A DNA stretch of 64,000 nucleotides from assembly GCF_000699445.3 (NCBI RefSeq), contig NC_067196.1:60765364-60829363 (forward strand), read 5' to 3'. This DNA comes from Schistosoma haematobium (lineage: Eukaryota; Platyhelminthes; Trematoda; Strigeidida; Schistosomatidae). This document shows positions 11,870-23,518 of the stretch, in pieces. Numbering within the stretch: the stretch's first letter is position 1; the number at the start of each line of letters is the position of its first letter. The position numbers and the translations under genes are program-made. Below the pieces are notes generated by a model. It was not told where the DNA came from. It saw nothing but the letters and a program-made list of their open reading frames with translations, and ran no database searches.

Positions 11870-13365
11870 AAAAAATAACTAATCTAAACCTCTTAAATTT
11901 CTACAATTACCTTGACGAAATATCATAAGTTGATGATACATAATATATCTTAACTGTTTTCAAAGTGTACTCAAGTAGCTTTTTTTTAATAAAACTATTG
12001 CTGTTCTTGAGATTTCACCATACTTGGTTTCATTTGAGTTTAGAAAATTCTGTTACTTTTTTTAAAATCTTTTTATTCTCTAATTGTTAAGAAATGTAAT
12101 AAGATAATTTATGAAACTATATAATTATGACTGTATTTTATGTAGTTTAGTATTTTCTTTATAAATATCTGTCAAATGATGAGATTATTGAAAAATTAAA
12201 CTGTAATTTTCAATGTACCCTTAAGATTAAAAATTACAAAAATAAAACTGACAAAAAACAACAAAAAAAACAATATTTTACAATTTTAAAGATAATAAAC
12301 TTGTATTCAATGAGTTACTTCAGTTTTGTGATTTTTTTCAAGTTAAGAATTCACTTTTACTCTATAGATAAACATCTTAGTTACTATGATCATTTACTAC
12401 TGAGTAGTATATGATTATGAAACAAAAAGAGTGATTATTTCAATGAAGAAAGGAATGTTTTTGATAATTCTTGACTAGCTTTTTTTTGGGGGGGGTTCTC
12501 GGCCAACTTGTTTCTTTCGATATATGTACATGTGTCTTTTTGAGTTTCTACAAATTTTGTATTCTCTTTTTCTCTTTTGATTTACGCAAATTCCCTATCA
12601 GTTTATGTTTATACAACAGTTTTATGTAGTAAAGTGTCTCATAAATTTAATATTGAACGGTCGGTGTTATGTATAGGGATGACAGGAAATGAGAATAAAT
12701 AATTAAGAAATATTCCGATTTTAGACAATGAAAGAATAAATATCGGTCAAGTTAAATGATGAGTGGCATCAATTACAAGTGTAAATTATTTGAATAATTA
12801 TCATAGACTCATTAATAACTAGCCATGAGATGAGTTTTAGAATTTTAAATGAGAAAGACCTCATTATCCATTGACAGGGGTATTCGGATCACTAAATGAC
12901 TAGGTATAAACTCAGTACGTTAACAGTATCGTGCCTGCTACATTGCTTGTAAGTTCAAAAATTTATGCTACTCATGGTCGTGAGCATGTATTGCTGAGAA
13001 TCCCCTAGGTAACAAAAAACAACTGTTGAAATCTTTAGTGGTTTTGATATCTTTCGAAATGGTGTAATTTTGCAGTAAGTCGACTAGAAAATTCAACAAC
13101 TTTTAACAAAGCAATGTAATACTGTACAATAGTGAGATATTTTAGTGATCTGACTAGACTTACACATAAGTTGTCGCTAATCTAGATATCTATTCTCTAA
13201 GTCATCTGTAACCATATCGACAAACTATGAGTAGTATTCGTAAACTGATCCTGTGGTAAAACTTTCTTCCTTGTCAAACGTTCAACTGTATAAAATAGTT
13301 GGAAATTCAAATATCCGACACGTCATCAAGATTTTTAGAGTTAGCTACCCTACAGAAAGTAACTC
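11870..13365. other. AT-rich intergenic DNA with a possible ancient SINE relic
   Basis: Contains a G run at 12488-12495. The interval 12915-13060 keeps faint SINE order (gcatgtattgctgagaatcc, then aaacaactgttgaaatc, then a gtggttttgat end), which may be a very old hammerhead SINE; I rate that at about 0.3. No gene. Confidence 0.4.
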
Positions 13366-13515
13366 CTCCTAGAGCCCCTCTGAGGCTACTGCCGATCACA
13401 AGCCCGGATAAAGGAGGAGGGTTGGGCATCAGGTTAGCGACCCCATCCCGTAGGAAACTAACTCGCTAAAAGACCCCAACCAGAAAAAACAATGTGATAA
13501 CTCTACAGAATGTAG
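13366..13515 (+). mobile_element. RTE lineage A 5' UTR fragment
   Basis: Conserved GC-richer block (agcccctctgaggctactg, then gttagcgaccccatcccgta) in direct orientation. Its reverse complement is found at 2298-2400 and a decayed version at 21747-21860, where it precedes RTE endonuclease sequence, which identifies it as 5' untranslated element sequence. No coding part follows here. Confidence 0.7.
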
Positions 13516-14529
13516 AAACTCTTAAAAATTCATCAATAAACAGTTTAAATATTATATTGCTTGATATACTTTTAAATTAGAGTAAACATTTTATTTTATC
13601 GGTTATTTATGGGAGTTTAAAAGAAAATTTTAAACTATCTGTTATTTACAAAATAGTTTGTTTCTGAAGACCACAGTACTTTTATATAACACTGAAGATT
13701 AGAATCATACAGGGAAAAGAAATCTTGAATGATCAGTTATTTTTATAAGACATCTTAGTCTAGTGAATTGGATGTCTTATTCAGACAATATAGTAAAAGT
13801 GTAAGCAGTCAAAAATTAATTATTCATCTACACGCCTTCAGCAGAACTTGAGTATATCCTATTTGCTATTACTATATTTCTATATTCGCCAGATCTTATT
13901 TTACTAATATGGTCAACTTTTCCAGATTCGTATTTTCTTTTCATATAGATACAACTAACGCTCACGATATGATCTAATAAAATCTTCCGTCCGACTTCCA
14001 GAGATTATTTTACACGTTAGACACATCCGTGTTCAGCAAGGGTCCAAAGGGCTTGTTCAGCCTTTGTTAACTTTTATCAAAGGCTTAGCAGGTGGTTTGG
14101 TTATTTGCTCATCGAAGAGTGAGTGTACTGATACAGTATTTTACTCTGTATAACGTTGGAGCTGTGAAGCATGAATTTTGGAATTAGAAGACATATATGA
14201 GTTGTAAGCAATCAATCAAAGATTTCGAAAAATTAACTATTTATATTAAGAAACCATCAGACAAGTAATAATGATGCTTAATGTATGAATCCAATTAAAA
14301 CAGACTGATAATAACTGATGCAACGAATGTAATTAAACAATCATCAGCAGTATTGTAATATTTATTTGTATCCCTAATTATCTATCTAATATCTTATAAG
14401 TAAATCGAATATAAATATTTCCTTATATATTTAACACACATATTTCGCATATACATATATATATAGGCGAACAATATTGTTTTGAATTAGATCCTCATCA
14501 GACTTTACTCTAATATACAATAATATTTA
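13516..14529. other. AT-rich intergenic DNA, no gene seen
   Basis: No exon-like open frame or assignable repeat, apart from a short (TA)n at about 14455-14466. Confidence 0.5.
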
Positions 14530-14955
14530 AATTCACATCATGAGTCGATCAGTGTTTGACCACCATTGAAAACCTGGAAGCACTCGATGCCCGTTTCGTC
14601 CTTGTATGGAACCCCTCAGTGCGCAGTGCGCATCTACGATTCTTCATGCGGGACTTAAACACGAGACCTTCGGTCTCGTGCGCGAACCTTTAATTAATAG
14701 ACCACTGAACCGGTATCCAACAGTGTTAATGTCTAACCTTAACCAATCCACGATATTGCGCAACCGTCCACCATTGTCTTCAGTGAGTAACTGCCTCAGA
14801 ACAAACACGACTGAACTCCACTGATCATGGCTTCTCACTAGAATTCCAAGAAATTCATCTTGAAGCTATTCGCTAGTGAGACCATGATAATTAACAGTAT
14901 AGGGTTGTGGAGATTGTTGAGCTTAAATTATTATCATGAATGGATCAATGTTTAT
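14530..14955 (-). mobile_element. Hammerhead SINE, full unit, reverse strand
   Basis: Complete unit on the reverse strand: 3' end at about 14530 (catgagtcgatc ... accaccattg), hammerhead region at about 14580-14640, tRNA-like region at about 14640-14710, leader to about 14890, and a start of the next unit (gttgtggagattg) to about 14955. The hammerhead is damaged: the GCGCACT stem strand is duplicated, the core reads CTGAGGG (A9 lost), and the cleavage triplet is ATC. Box B is degraded (GTTTAAGTCCC). Confidence 0.8.
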
Positions 14956-15359
14956 ATGCATTTACAAAATTATTAAACCAATCAAGGTAGTTTGTGAATC
15001 AGTGATAATAGTGGAACAGATTACTTAAATAAACATAATAAGTAAAAAGTACAAATTGATAGTGTGATGATAGGTATATTATTCACATGATCAATTAACT
15101 GAAATATTAACCTTTTGAAATGTACTATATTATAATTTGATGCTTAAACATATGTGCAAATCAATAGTTTATCTATCTTGACCATTCCGAATTAATTAAT
15201 TAATTAATTATAACATTAAAAAACCATATTTACAGAATATCTTTAGGATTTCTTAGATTATCTTCTGTAACTTTAGTAATTAGATTCAATTTACTGCAAC
15301 AAAGAGGACTAGTAACAAATAAAGTTGGAATGTAATATCTGTTCATTTATCGATCAATC

Positions 15360-15424
<65 letters not shown>

Positions 15425-17100
15425 CTTTTTAATAACTCAGCTTTATAAGTATTTATCTTAGAAACTAATTATGTATACATTGAACTTCAATCTAATAATA
15501 ACAAAACTTTAATTACAATATCTATCATAATACAGTTGAACGAGAATTCTCAAAAGACTTAATTTTCACTTTTGAACTTGATACATGAATCATATAGTTG
15601 ATCATCACATGTATTATTTTGTATATGTAAAATATTTAACTAAATTATGGACATTATACCACAAATTTTATGTAAATTTAGTAAATAGTTATTTCTAGTG
15701 AATTTTTATAAATATAACCGAGGTTTTACAGCGTTTTTTTTTACTTAGGTACATTATTTAGGTTAATTTGTTAGTACATTTTTGAGGATCAATTTCATTT
15801 GGTAATATGAGATTCAATACTGCTCTATCTAACCTGAAAATGGTAGTCAATAATCTATGTCACATTAACGAATTCAATAGAATGTCATCGACCAAGTTTG
15901 AATAAGGTTATATGTCTTGGTAAGGCCAATTGATAATATTTCTCCTAATGTATAGATGGGTCACAAAGTTTCGAATCTACAATCAAATCAACAATTTCCT
16001 CAATATCGTCGACACGTCTTGGTGATAAGTACGAATGGATATGAAACGTAAATTCAGTCAGTTCTACCAACTACTTCCAACTAAATAATAATAAATATTG
16101 TCTGGACTAATAGTTACTAAATTTTAATGAACAAGTAACACAAAAGAGAAATTCATCTAATTATTGTGACTGTAGGAGGAGATTTTTATTTTACAGAAAA
16201 TATTGGTCTAATCAATGTTTAGAATAATGTGGATTCAATATTGATATAATCTCTTCAACTGATTTTGTAATTTGCATGATTTACATGTATCCTATGAGTC
16301 GTGAAAGTATTTAGCGAGGTTTTACTTGTTAACTAGATGTTTAAATGATTTGTAAGAATGAAACAACAAATTAGAGCTTTATCTATTAGCCAGTGTTTAC
16401 ATCTGTCATTCTAACATTTACGTATAAATTCACATTATGAGGGTCACTTGAAAGTAATATCAATTATATTATGTCTAAGGGATATGGATCGAAGTCAGTT
16501 GTTCAAATCGTCTTTCTAAAAAAACTTCTGATATTGTAGCTTTACTTAGAACACTGAGTCCAATTGTGTTCATGTACGATTTTCACTTGAATAAATGTGA
16601 ATTTCATAATTTATATGTTAATTCGTTAGCGATAACCCTCAAGACTCCATTGAACTGAATTTTCTGTTAGTTTATGATCACCAGCAAGGTATCTCTATAA
16701 TATTGTAATGATTCATTGTCTCCATGGAATTCAGATGCTCATCAATCAATGTCATAATTAGAGAAGCTGCCATTAAGCTTTTTCTAGTTACAATAGACCA
16801 TCTTTAAAAAATAGATATAATTCGATTAGCTCTAGGGAATTGATCAACATGTTATTAGTTACTGTACAGTAATTTATTAATGTTATAATATGAATTTTAT
16901 GTTTCATTATAATTCAGATAGCACAATAGATTTTGATTGCAATCTAATTTTTCTTTAAAGTATGTTTCAACCTTGAAAATTAATAAAAATGTATAGACAT
17001 AGCTACTCATACACTATCCTCCCTTAGATATCGTCAACAAATACTTGAGAGATTTCATAACTAAAACAAGAATTATCAATAATATTATCCATTTCATAAT
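14956..17100. other. AT-rich intergenic DNA with microsatellites
   Basis: Holds an (AATT)n run at 15190-15210 and (TA)n at 15367-15421. No coding-like frame in about 2.1 kb. Confidence 0.55.
15367..15421. repeat. (TA)n microsatellite
   Basis: About 55 bp of uninterrupted alternating TA. Confidence 0.97.
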
Positions 17101-17254
17101 TATCAGGAGGGGTTTGTGGAGATTTTAGAAATGTCACAGATTAAAATCATGAGTCAGTTGAAGCTACACCACCATGGAAAACCTGGGAGCACTTCAATTG
17201 ACTCATGATTTCAATCTGTGAAATTTCTAAAATCTCCACAAACCCCTTCTGATA
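17101..17254. repeat. SINE-derived palindrome (63-bp arms)
   Basis: Left arm 17101-17163 and right arm 17192-17254 are reverse complements with about four mismatches (59/63), separated by a 28-nt spacer. Both arms are the unit-junction part of the hammerhead SINE (ctccacaaacccc ... tgactcatgatt). The left arm is thus a truncated reverse-strand SINE placed head-to-head with the forward unit that follows. Confidence 0.9.
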
Positions 17255-17640
17255 ATAATCATCTGCTCACTAGTGACTGACTTCAAGAGATACTCCTGGA
17301 GTTCTAATGAGAAGCCATTAGCAGTGGAGTTCAACCAGGTTTGTTGTGAGATATCAACTCATTGAAGACAATGGTATACGCTGGCGCAACTTCGTGGATT
17401 GATTGAAGCTAGACATTAACACGATTGGATGCCGGCCGGCTCAGTGGTCTAGTTGGTCAAGCGCTCGGCGCGAGACTAGTGGGTCCTGTGTTCGAATCTC
17501 GCGGGATGCGGGATCGTGGGTGAGCACTGCTGATGAGTCTCATGCTAGGACGAAACGGCCGTCCAGTACTTGCAGGTTTTCCATGGTGTTCTAGCTTCAA
17601 TTGACTCGTGATTTCAATCTGTGACATTTCATAATTGATA
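17164..17640 (+). mobile_element. Hammerhead SINE, full forward unit
   Basis: Runs from the unit junction (cttcaattgactcatg) through the leader (about 17250-17400), the tRNA-like region with box A near 17437-17455 and box B-like GTTCGAATCTC near 17490, the hammerhead at 17524-17569, and the 3' end near 17612. Very similar to the unit at 1-319, so these two probably belong to one subfamily (both share the doubled ccggccggctcag at the tRNA start). Confidence 0.88.
17524..17569 (+). ncRNA. Hammerhead ribozyme, canonical core
   Basis: Stem I is GCACTG (17524-17529) with CAGTAC (17564-17569), one mismatch. The core CTGATGA (17530-17536) is canonical. Stem II is GTCT/GGAC, GAAA lies at 17552-17555, stem III is a minimal ACGG/CCGT palindrome, and the cleavage triplet GTC is at 17561-17563. 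All invariant core bases are present, so self-cleavage of a transcript is plausible. Confidence 0.8.
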
Positions 17641-18439
17641 AAATTATTGTCAATTTTACTGTCATAATACAATATTTAAAAAAAAACAATATACTTCTTT
17701 TTTTCTTTTTCTCTTTCAATCAATGTATCGTTGTAGTTGATAGATGAGTAAAAACTTGTAAATGTTGCATCTACTCTATGGTGAATGATTAGTGATGATG
17801 AGTTTACTTATTTATTTTTTAAAGTAATATAACTGATTATCATCATACCTTAACATTAACTAGAAAACATTGTTAAAAGTAAAATAAATCATAAAAACAA
17901 CTCGTTTTCTCTTTCCAACTCCCACTCATTCACTCACTCACTAACTAATCCACTCCATCAAATAACTGAACAAAAATACTTGAAATAGTTTGAAAGATGA
18001 CTAATTCTATTCAGTAGTTTGTTTAGAACTGAAATTAATAACTTTTAATAATTTGCCAAAATCATTATAGACTAAAACAAATGAGTAGTATGTAAATCTC
18101 ATGACTTATTGATATTGGTTGAAATCTACTGATGATAAATCAATTAAGAAGAGTTTGATAGCGGTTTTGTTATAGTAATATAATGCTTAAGTTACATATA
18201 ACATTTATTACTGTCCAACATTGAATTCAACCAAGGGTTTGAGAGGTTCTTTTAGTGAACTTGATACCGTTTAAACCATCTTAGTGGTATTTGACGGTTT
18301 TCTTTGCAACCCAAGTCATTTTGGTAAGAAGCGAAATTTTAATTGAGTAACTGTCTTAACTCGAACTGTTTATTTTCAGCTTTTATTTATTACAAATCAC
18401 AAAAAAATGTATTTTATGTTAATCTAAACTACTGTGTAG
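17641..18439. other. AT-rich intergenic DNA, no gene seen
   Basis: No coding-like frame. It ends at the abrupt start of the RTE homology, where a stop codon (TAG, 18437-18439) interrupts the element frame. Confidence 0.5.
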
Positions 18440-20275
18440 GAGAACTGGAAAGGCATCAAAGAAACATTGACTTCAACGTGTCAAGAGGTTCTCGGTCTAA
18501 AGAAATACCATCATAAGGAATGGATCTCTACAGAAACACTGGACAAGATCAAAGAAAGGAAGAACAAGAAGGCAGCAATTAACAACAGCCGAACACGAGC
18601 AGAGAAAGTCCAAGCACAAGCTGAATACATAGAAGCAAACAAACAAGTGAAGAGGAGCATTAGAGCCGACAGGAAGAAATACGTGGAAGAATTAGCAACG
18701 ACGGCAGAAAAAGCTGCTAGAGAAGGAAATATGAAACAGCTCTACGATACAACGAAGAAACTATCAGGGAAATACAGTAAACCAGAGAGGCCGGTCAAAG
18801 ACAAAGAAGGCAAGCCAATCACTGAAATTCAACAACAGCGGAACAGATGGGTAGAATACTTCGAGGAACTCCTGAATAGGCCGGCTCCAATGAATCCACC
18901 GGACAGCGAAGCCGCACACATAGACCTTCCTATAGACGTCAACCCACCAACGAAGGAAGAAATCAGAATGTCCATCAGACAAATCAAGAGTGGGACAGCA
19001 GCAGGACCCGACAACATACCAGCTGAAGCACTGAAGTCAGACATCGAAGTAACTACAAACATGCTTTACCTTCTATTCAAAAAGACTTGGGAGGAGGAAC
19101 AAGTGCCGATGGACTGGAAAGAAGGACACCTCGTCAAGATTCCAAAGAAAGGAGATCTGAGCAAATGTGAAAACTACAGAGGCATAACACTACTGTCAGT
19201 ACCAGGGAAAGTCTTTAACAGAGTTTTGCTGAATCGGATAAAAGATGCAGTAGACGCCCAACTTCGAGATCAACAAGCTGGATTCCGTAAGGATCGATCG
19301 TGCACAGACCAAATTGCAACACTACGTGTCATCGTCGAACAATCAGTTGAGTGGAACTCGTCACTATACATCAACTTCATTGATTATGGAAAGGCATTTG
19401 ACAGTGTGGATAGGAGAACGTTATGGAAACTTCTTCGACACTACGGCATGCCTGAGAAGATTGTCAATATTATCCGGAACTCATACGACGGACTACAATG
19501 CAAAGTCGTGCATGGAGGACAGGTGACAGACGCATTCCAAGTAAGGACCGGAGTCAGACAAGGCTGTCTACTCTCTCCCTTCCTCTTTCTTCTGGTGGTC
19601 GACTGGATTATGAGGACCTCGACATCTGAGAGAAAACACGGAATACAATGGACAGCTCAAAATCAATTAGACGATTTGGACTTCGCAGATGACCTAGCAC
19701 TCCTATCGCATACACATGAACAAATGCAGATAAAGACAGCCAGTGTAGCAGCAGTCTCTGCATTAGTAGGCCTCAGCATACACAAGGGGAAAACCAAGGT
19801 CCTCAAATTCAAAGCGGAGAACAGCAATCCAATTACTCTTGATGGCAAAACTCTGGAAGATGTAGAATCCTTCACATACATGGGAAGCATCATCGATGAA
19901 CAAGGAGGCTCAGATGCAGACGTAAAGGTGAGTATTGACAAAGCAAGGGTAGCATTCCCACAATTGAAGAACATATGGAACTCAAAACAACTTTCAACCA
20001 ATATCAAAGTGAGAATCTTCAATACGAACGTCAAGGCAGTTCTACTGTATGGAGCTGAAACTTGGAGAACTACAACAACCACTATCAAGAAGGTACAAGT
20101 ATTTATAAATAGCTGTCTACGCAAGATACTCAACATCCATTGGTCGGATACCATCAGCAATAGCCTTCTGTGGGAGAGAACAAACCAGCTTCGAGCTGAA
20201 GAGGAAATTGGGAAAAGACGATGGAAATGGATAGGACATACATTACGCAAATCGTCAAACTGCATCACGAGATAA
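18440..20275 (+). CDS. RTE reverse transcriptase polyprotein, N-terminally truncated, premature stop
   Basis: Reverse transcriptase of a non-LTR retrotransposon, which would copy element RNA into DNA at a nicked target. There is no true start codon: the frame is open from 18440, directly after a stop in flanking DNA. Counting from a TTG at 18467 (602 residues), the motifs are: [16 protein letters not shown] 175-190, [13 protein letters not shown] 271-283, the catalytic Asp block [11 protein letters not shown] 305-315 (DYGKAFD where DYEKAFD is usual), [14 protein letters not shown] 361-374, and the catalytic pair in [10 protein letters not shown] (Asp408, Asp409). The C-terminal connection region (LYGAETW) follows. 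The N-terminal endonuclease is absent. The TAA at 20273-20275 stands before a conserved in-frame continuation to 20470, so the protein is probably shortened by 64 residues. Without a start or promoter it is unlikely to be expressed as an active protein. Confidence 0.9.
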   Translation, partial: ENWKGIKETLTSTCQEVLGLKKYHHKEWISTETLDKIKERKNKKAAINNSRTRAEKVQAQAEYIEANKQVKRSIRADRKKYVEELATTAEKAAREGNMKQLYDTTKKLSGKYSKPERPVKDKEGKPITEIQQQRNRWVEYFEELLNRPAPMNPPDSEAAHIDLPIDVNPPTKEEIRMSIRQIKSGTAAGPDNIPAEALKSDIEVTTNMLYLLFKKTWEEEQVPMDWKEGHLVKIPKKGDLSKCENYRGITLLSVPGKVFNRVLLNRIKDAVDAQLRDQQAGFRKDRSCTDQIATLRVIVEQSVEWNSSLYINFIDYGKAFDSVDRRTLWKLLRHYGMPEKIVNIIRNSYDGLQCKVVHGGQVTDAFQVRTGVRQGCLLSPFLFLLVVDWIMRTSTSERKHGIQWTAQNQLDDLDFADDLALLSHTHEQMQIKTASVAAVSALVGLSIHKGKTKVLKFKAENSNPITLDGKTLEDVESFTYMGSIIDEQGGSDADVKVSIDKARVAFPQLKNIWNSKQLSTNIKVRIFNTNVKAVLLYGAETWRTTTTTIKKVQVFINSCLRKILNIHWSDTISNSLLWERTNQLRAEEEIGKRRWKWIGHTLRKSSNCITR

Positions 20276-20470
20276 GCCCTAACTTGGAATCCTGGAGGGA
20301 AGCGGAAAAGAGGAAGGCCTAAGAACACATTACGTCAGATAATAGAAGCAGATATGAAAAGGATGAATAACAACTGGAAAGATCTGGAAAGGATTGCCCA
20401 GAACAGGGTTGGATGGAGAATGCTGGTGAGCAGCCTATGCTCCTTCACGAGGAGTAACAGGCGTAAGTAA
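20276..20470 (+). pseudogene. C-terminal RTE extension cut off by an in-frame TAA
   Basis: In frame with the preceding [22 protein letters not shown] through [18 protein letters not shown], 64 codons, ending TAA at 20468-20470 where the (GTAA)n tail begins. The basic, tail-adjacent segment is conserved in the copies at 7696-8255 and 11360-11859 despite the stop. A Gln CAA to TAA change is the simplest explanation. Confidence 0.75.
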
Positions 20471-20497
20471 GTAAGTAAGTAAGTAAATTACAATTAC

Positions 20498-20696
20498 ATA
20501 TTTATCAGCATAGGGTTTTAGATATTGTTGAGATTTGATTGAGGTAATAAATCGACCCATGTTAGACCACCATTAAAAGCCTGGAAGCACTAAGCGACCC
20601 TTTCGTCGTAGTTTGTGACCCCGCAGTAGTGCGAGTTCACAATCCCGCGCGTGAGACACGAACCCTAGACCCTTGGCTTTGCGCGCGAACGTTAAG
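20498..20696 (-). mobile_element. Hammerhead SINE, 5'-truncated, reverse strand
   Basis: Lies 12 bp beyond the RTE tail. The reverse strand reads from a tRNA-like part (box B-like GGTTCGTGTCT) through a ruined hammerhead (CTGCGGG core, GAAA retained) to the 'accattaaaagcctgg' end. Box A and the leader are missing beyond 20696. Confidence 0.75.
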
Positions 20697-21746
20697 TTCT
20701 TTAAGATACTAGTATTTAAAGTTCTAATTTCATTTTCTACACGGACTTATCATAAGAAAATTCAATAATACTCTAACATACCTAACTTAAATTAGTGTCG
20801 TAAGCTTAAAAGAAAAGTTATGAAAGTTTATGGCTGTTTACATATGTATATAGATATCAAGGATGGAGATTAGTGAGTTACTACTCGATTTATGCCGTTA
20901 TGGATTAATAAGAGCTCAAAGTGAAACGAGATGAATATCATATTTGTCATTTAAAACACTATGTTTGCCAGACAAAAAATTATGTAGTGAAAAACATAAT
21001 ATAGTCGATGCTGAAGCTAAATTATTTCTCCTCTTCTTGTATTCTAGAAGTTCTGGTGGTATTGTGTTCTGTCAGCTTCATGGCCTAATTCTTAAGCCTT
21101 TGTTGCTGTTCAGGAAAGCTTCATAAACAACTACTTCCCAAGTTTTATTATCTCTGAATTTCTTTGAATTCCCGTCAGCAGTTTTATTTGGTTGACCACT
21201 GATCATTTGATTGACTTACGGATTATAGATTGAACTGATTTTAATATATTTATTGGTTGTGATAGATTTGAATGTAGGTCTTTTAGGATTTTCATTACAT
21301 GCTTGAAGTTTGCTCGATCCAGAGTTTCGCCACTTTTTCCTTAGTAGTTTGCGCAATTCGATATAAGTCTGGTCTAAATTTTTCAATGATGTGAAAGATT
21401 TATAGCTCAGGAAGATGAATTATTCGGAGTTCAATTCATTGAGCTATATGATTTGATCGTGAATATTCATTGTCCTTATAGACAACATTATTGATATAAA
21501 CTTCTGGCAGAAGTAAGCCACTGGAATAATCTTCCTTTGTTGGACTGTGTGCACATTTGTATAAGCGAAGCTGAGTTTAAACATTCCCAAAGAATACTTT
21601 CTACAGTTGGTTTAATCCGTCGTGTAAATAATGTTGGACTCATCTACCTTCTCTTCGTATTAATAGTATGTAATGAAATGATCGTATTGTCTTGAGACAG
21701 ACGTCTGTTCAGAGGGGTTTAAAACTCTTTGTGTCTTTTCTTAAGA
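20697..21746. other. AT-rich DNA with an unclassified dispersed repeat
   Basis: The stretch around 21395-21480 (gatttatagctcagg ... gagctatatgatttgatcgtg) is related to sequence at 32220-32312, so part of this interval is a dispersed repeat of unknown class. The 60-codon frame at 20944-21126 has no recognisable feature. No gene is supported. Confidence 0.45.
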
Positions 21747-23518
21747 GTTTCTACAAATGGTAGGACTATCGGGTCACTGTCAGTTCAAAACCCAGACAAA
21801 GAAGGGTTGGGGTAGTATTAGTAACCCCGCTTCGTAAAAAAAACTCATCAAAAATTTTCTAACAAGGGATAGCTGGATAACCCATTTAAATCAGCGTATG
21901 GGAGTTGAAAGGTTTTCATCTAGAAAAGTTATAGCGCTTCATGGTGAAAGTTGAGATTCTTTGGGAGTCGCGAGACCACTGCCCCTTTTGACAATTAGGA
22001 CAATATGAAACCTAGTGAGGCTCTTTAGATACAATATGGTCAGCGAAGACTGAGATCTAAGCACTTCATTGATGTTTTCCTATGAACAACGAGACGTACT
22101 TATTGGATGGGAAACCCAAAACTCCAGAATCATCACAGAATTCTTCAAAGCAAACAAGGAAGAGATTAAAACGAATGTCATCCAGTGCTACGCCTCCATG
22201 AACGATAGCAGCAAAGATAATAAAGACCAATCTCATTAAAGATTACAGTTTTTCGTAGAGAAATACATAGGAAAGGACCAAAACATTTTGGTGGGAGACC
22301 TATGTGCCTTCAGCATAATGCTTTTATATAGAACCATTCTCCACTCACAAACATGTAACAAAAGCTACATGGGTTTTAGTGGATCACACTACCCAAAACC
22401 AAATCGATCACATCTGATACATTCAAAAGTTAGAAAGATCCATGAAAGACCCAAGAGCAACGGTAGGAGCTAATATAGTTTCCAATCACCACCTGATGGT
22501 AGTTAAACTAACACTGAAGCTAAACATTCATTGATCACTTGTACAGGCAATACTACAAAAGTATAATACAGCTTTTTCGAAATACTGAAAATCTCAACGA
22601 ATTCAAGATAGGTCTCATCAACAAGTTACAAGATGTACGCGATCTGCTAGAAGAAGAAGAAGAAGAATCTACTATAGAGAACAACTAAAAAGATATTAAA
22701 ACAGTAATAAGTTGAACGTTCCACAACATTCTGGGTCTCAAGAAGCATCAAGGAAAGAAAAGGAAACGACCGAACAAGAACTCAGAATGGGAAGAAGAGC
22801 AATAGAACATACAAGCAGAAATACATGGAACACCTGACAAAGACATCAGATAAAGCCGCAAGTGGATGGAATACGAACGAACCTTATGATACAACCGAGG
22901 GACTTGCACCCGAATGCGGTAGTCTAAAAAGAGCAGTCAGGAAAAAAAGTCATATCAACCACTGAGGATAGAGATCAGTGTAACAGGTGGATAGAACATT
23001 TTGAAGAACTCTTGAATAGACCAGCAACACTGGACCCACTAGACATCGAAGCAGCACACACAGTCCTTCTTATGGATGTCACTCGAGATCATCGTAGTCA
23101 TGAGACAAATGAATATTGGAAAAGTGGTAGTAGGACGAGACAATACACCAGCTGATTTACTGATGTTGGGCATAGAAGTAACTGGAAAGATGCTGCACAC
23201 TGTATTGAAGAAGATTTGGAAGGAGGAACAAGCGTCACTGACAGACTGGAAAGAAGTATATCTCATCAAGATACCAAAGAAATTAGATCCGAGCAAATGT
23301 GAGAACTACACAGTCATCACAATACTATCTGTACGAGGAGAAGTTTCCATCGTAGTGTTGCTGAACCTGATGAAGGATTCAGTAGATGCCCTACTTTAGC
23401 AAGCCATCTTACTTAAGGATAGATCATATGCCAACTAAATAACGCCACTGAAGATCATTGATGGACAATCAAATGGTTAGATCTTATCACTATGCATTAA
23501 CTACCTTGATTATGGTCA
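21747..23518 (+). mobile_element. RTE lineage A, decayed copy keeping 5' UTR, endonuclease and RT start
   Basis: The 5' UTR-like block (21747-21870) is followed by broken endonuclease sequence (EEIKTNVIQCYASMNDSSKD; GKDQNILVGDL at about 22290). At GDL-CAF, about 40 residues of the family sequence (which includes the GYEDIMGKPGLGRR segment still readable at 63465) are deleted in frame. Further on come the region before the reverse transcriptase ([13 protein letters not shown] at about 22990), frame 23076-23399 (LLMLGIEVTGKMLH, WKEVYLIKIPKKLDPSKCENY) and a last piece to the LDYGQ block near 23515, a mutated motif A. Many stops and frameshifts. A GAA run lies at 22653-22669. It is the only copy in the window linking the 5' UTR to the coding region. 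Confidence 0.85.

Larger units (their letters stand above)
18440..20486 (+). mobile_element. RTE lineage A (SR2-like) non-LTR retrotransposon, 5'-truncated, best copy
   Basis: About 2.05 kb: the region upstream of the reverse transcriptase, the complete reverse transcriptase, the C-terminal region, and a (GTAA)n tail (20466-20486). The apurinic endonuclease domain and 5' UTR found in other copies (21747-23518, 63462-64000) are missing, so this is a 5'-truncated insertion. I saw no clear target-site duplication. A tail of short tandem repeats rather than poly(A) is characteristic of the RTE clade. Confidence 0.93.

Noticed and set aside
19663..20328. 221-codon reverse-strand frame, and its partner at 11342-11710
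   Set aside because: Shadow frames of the RTE coding region on the other strand; the forward frame carries all reverse transcriptase motifs.
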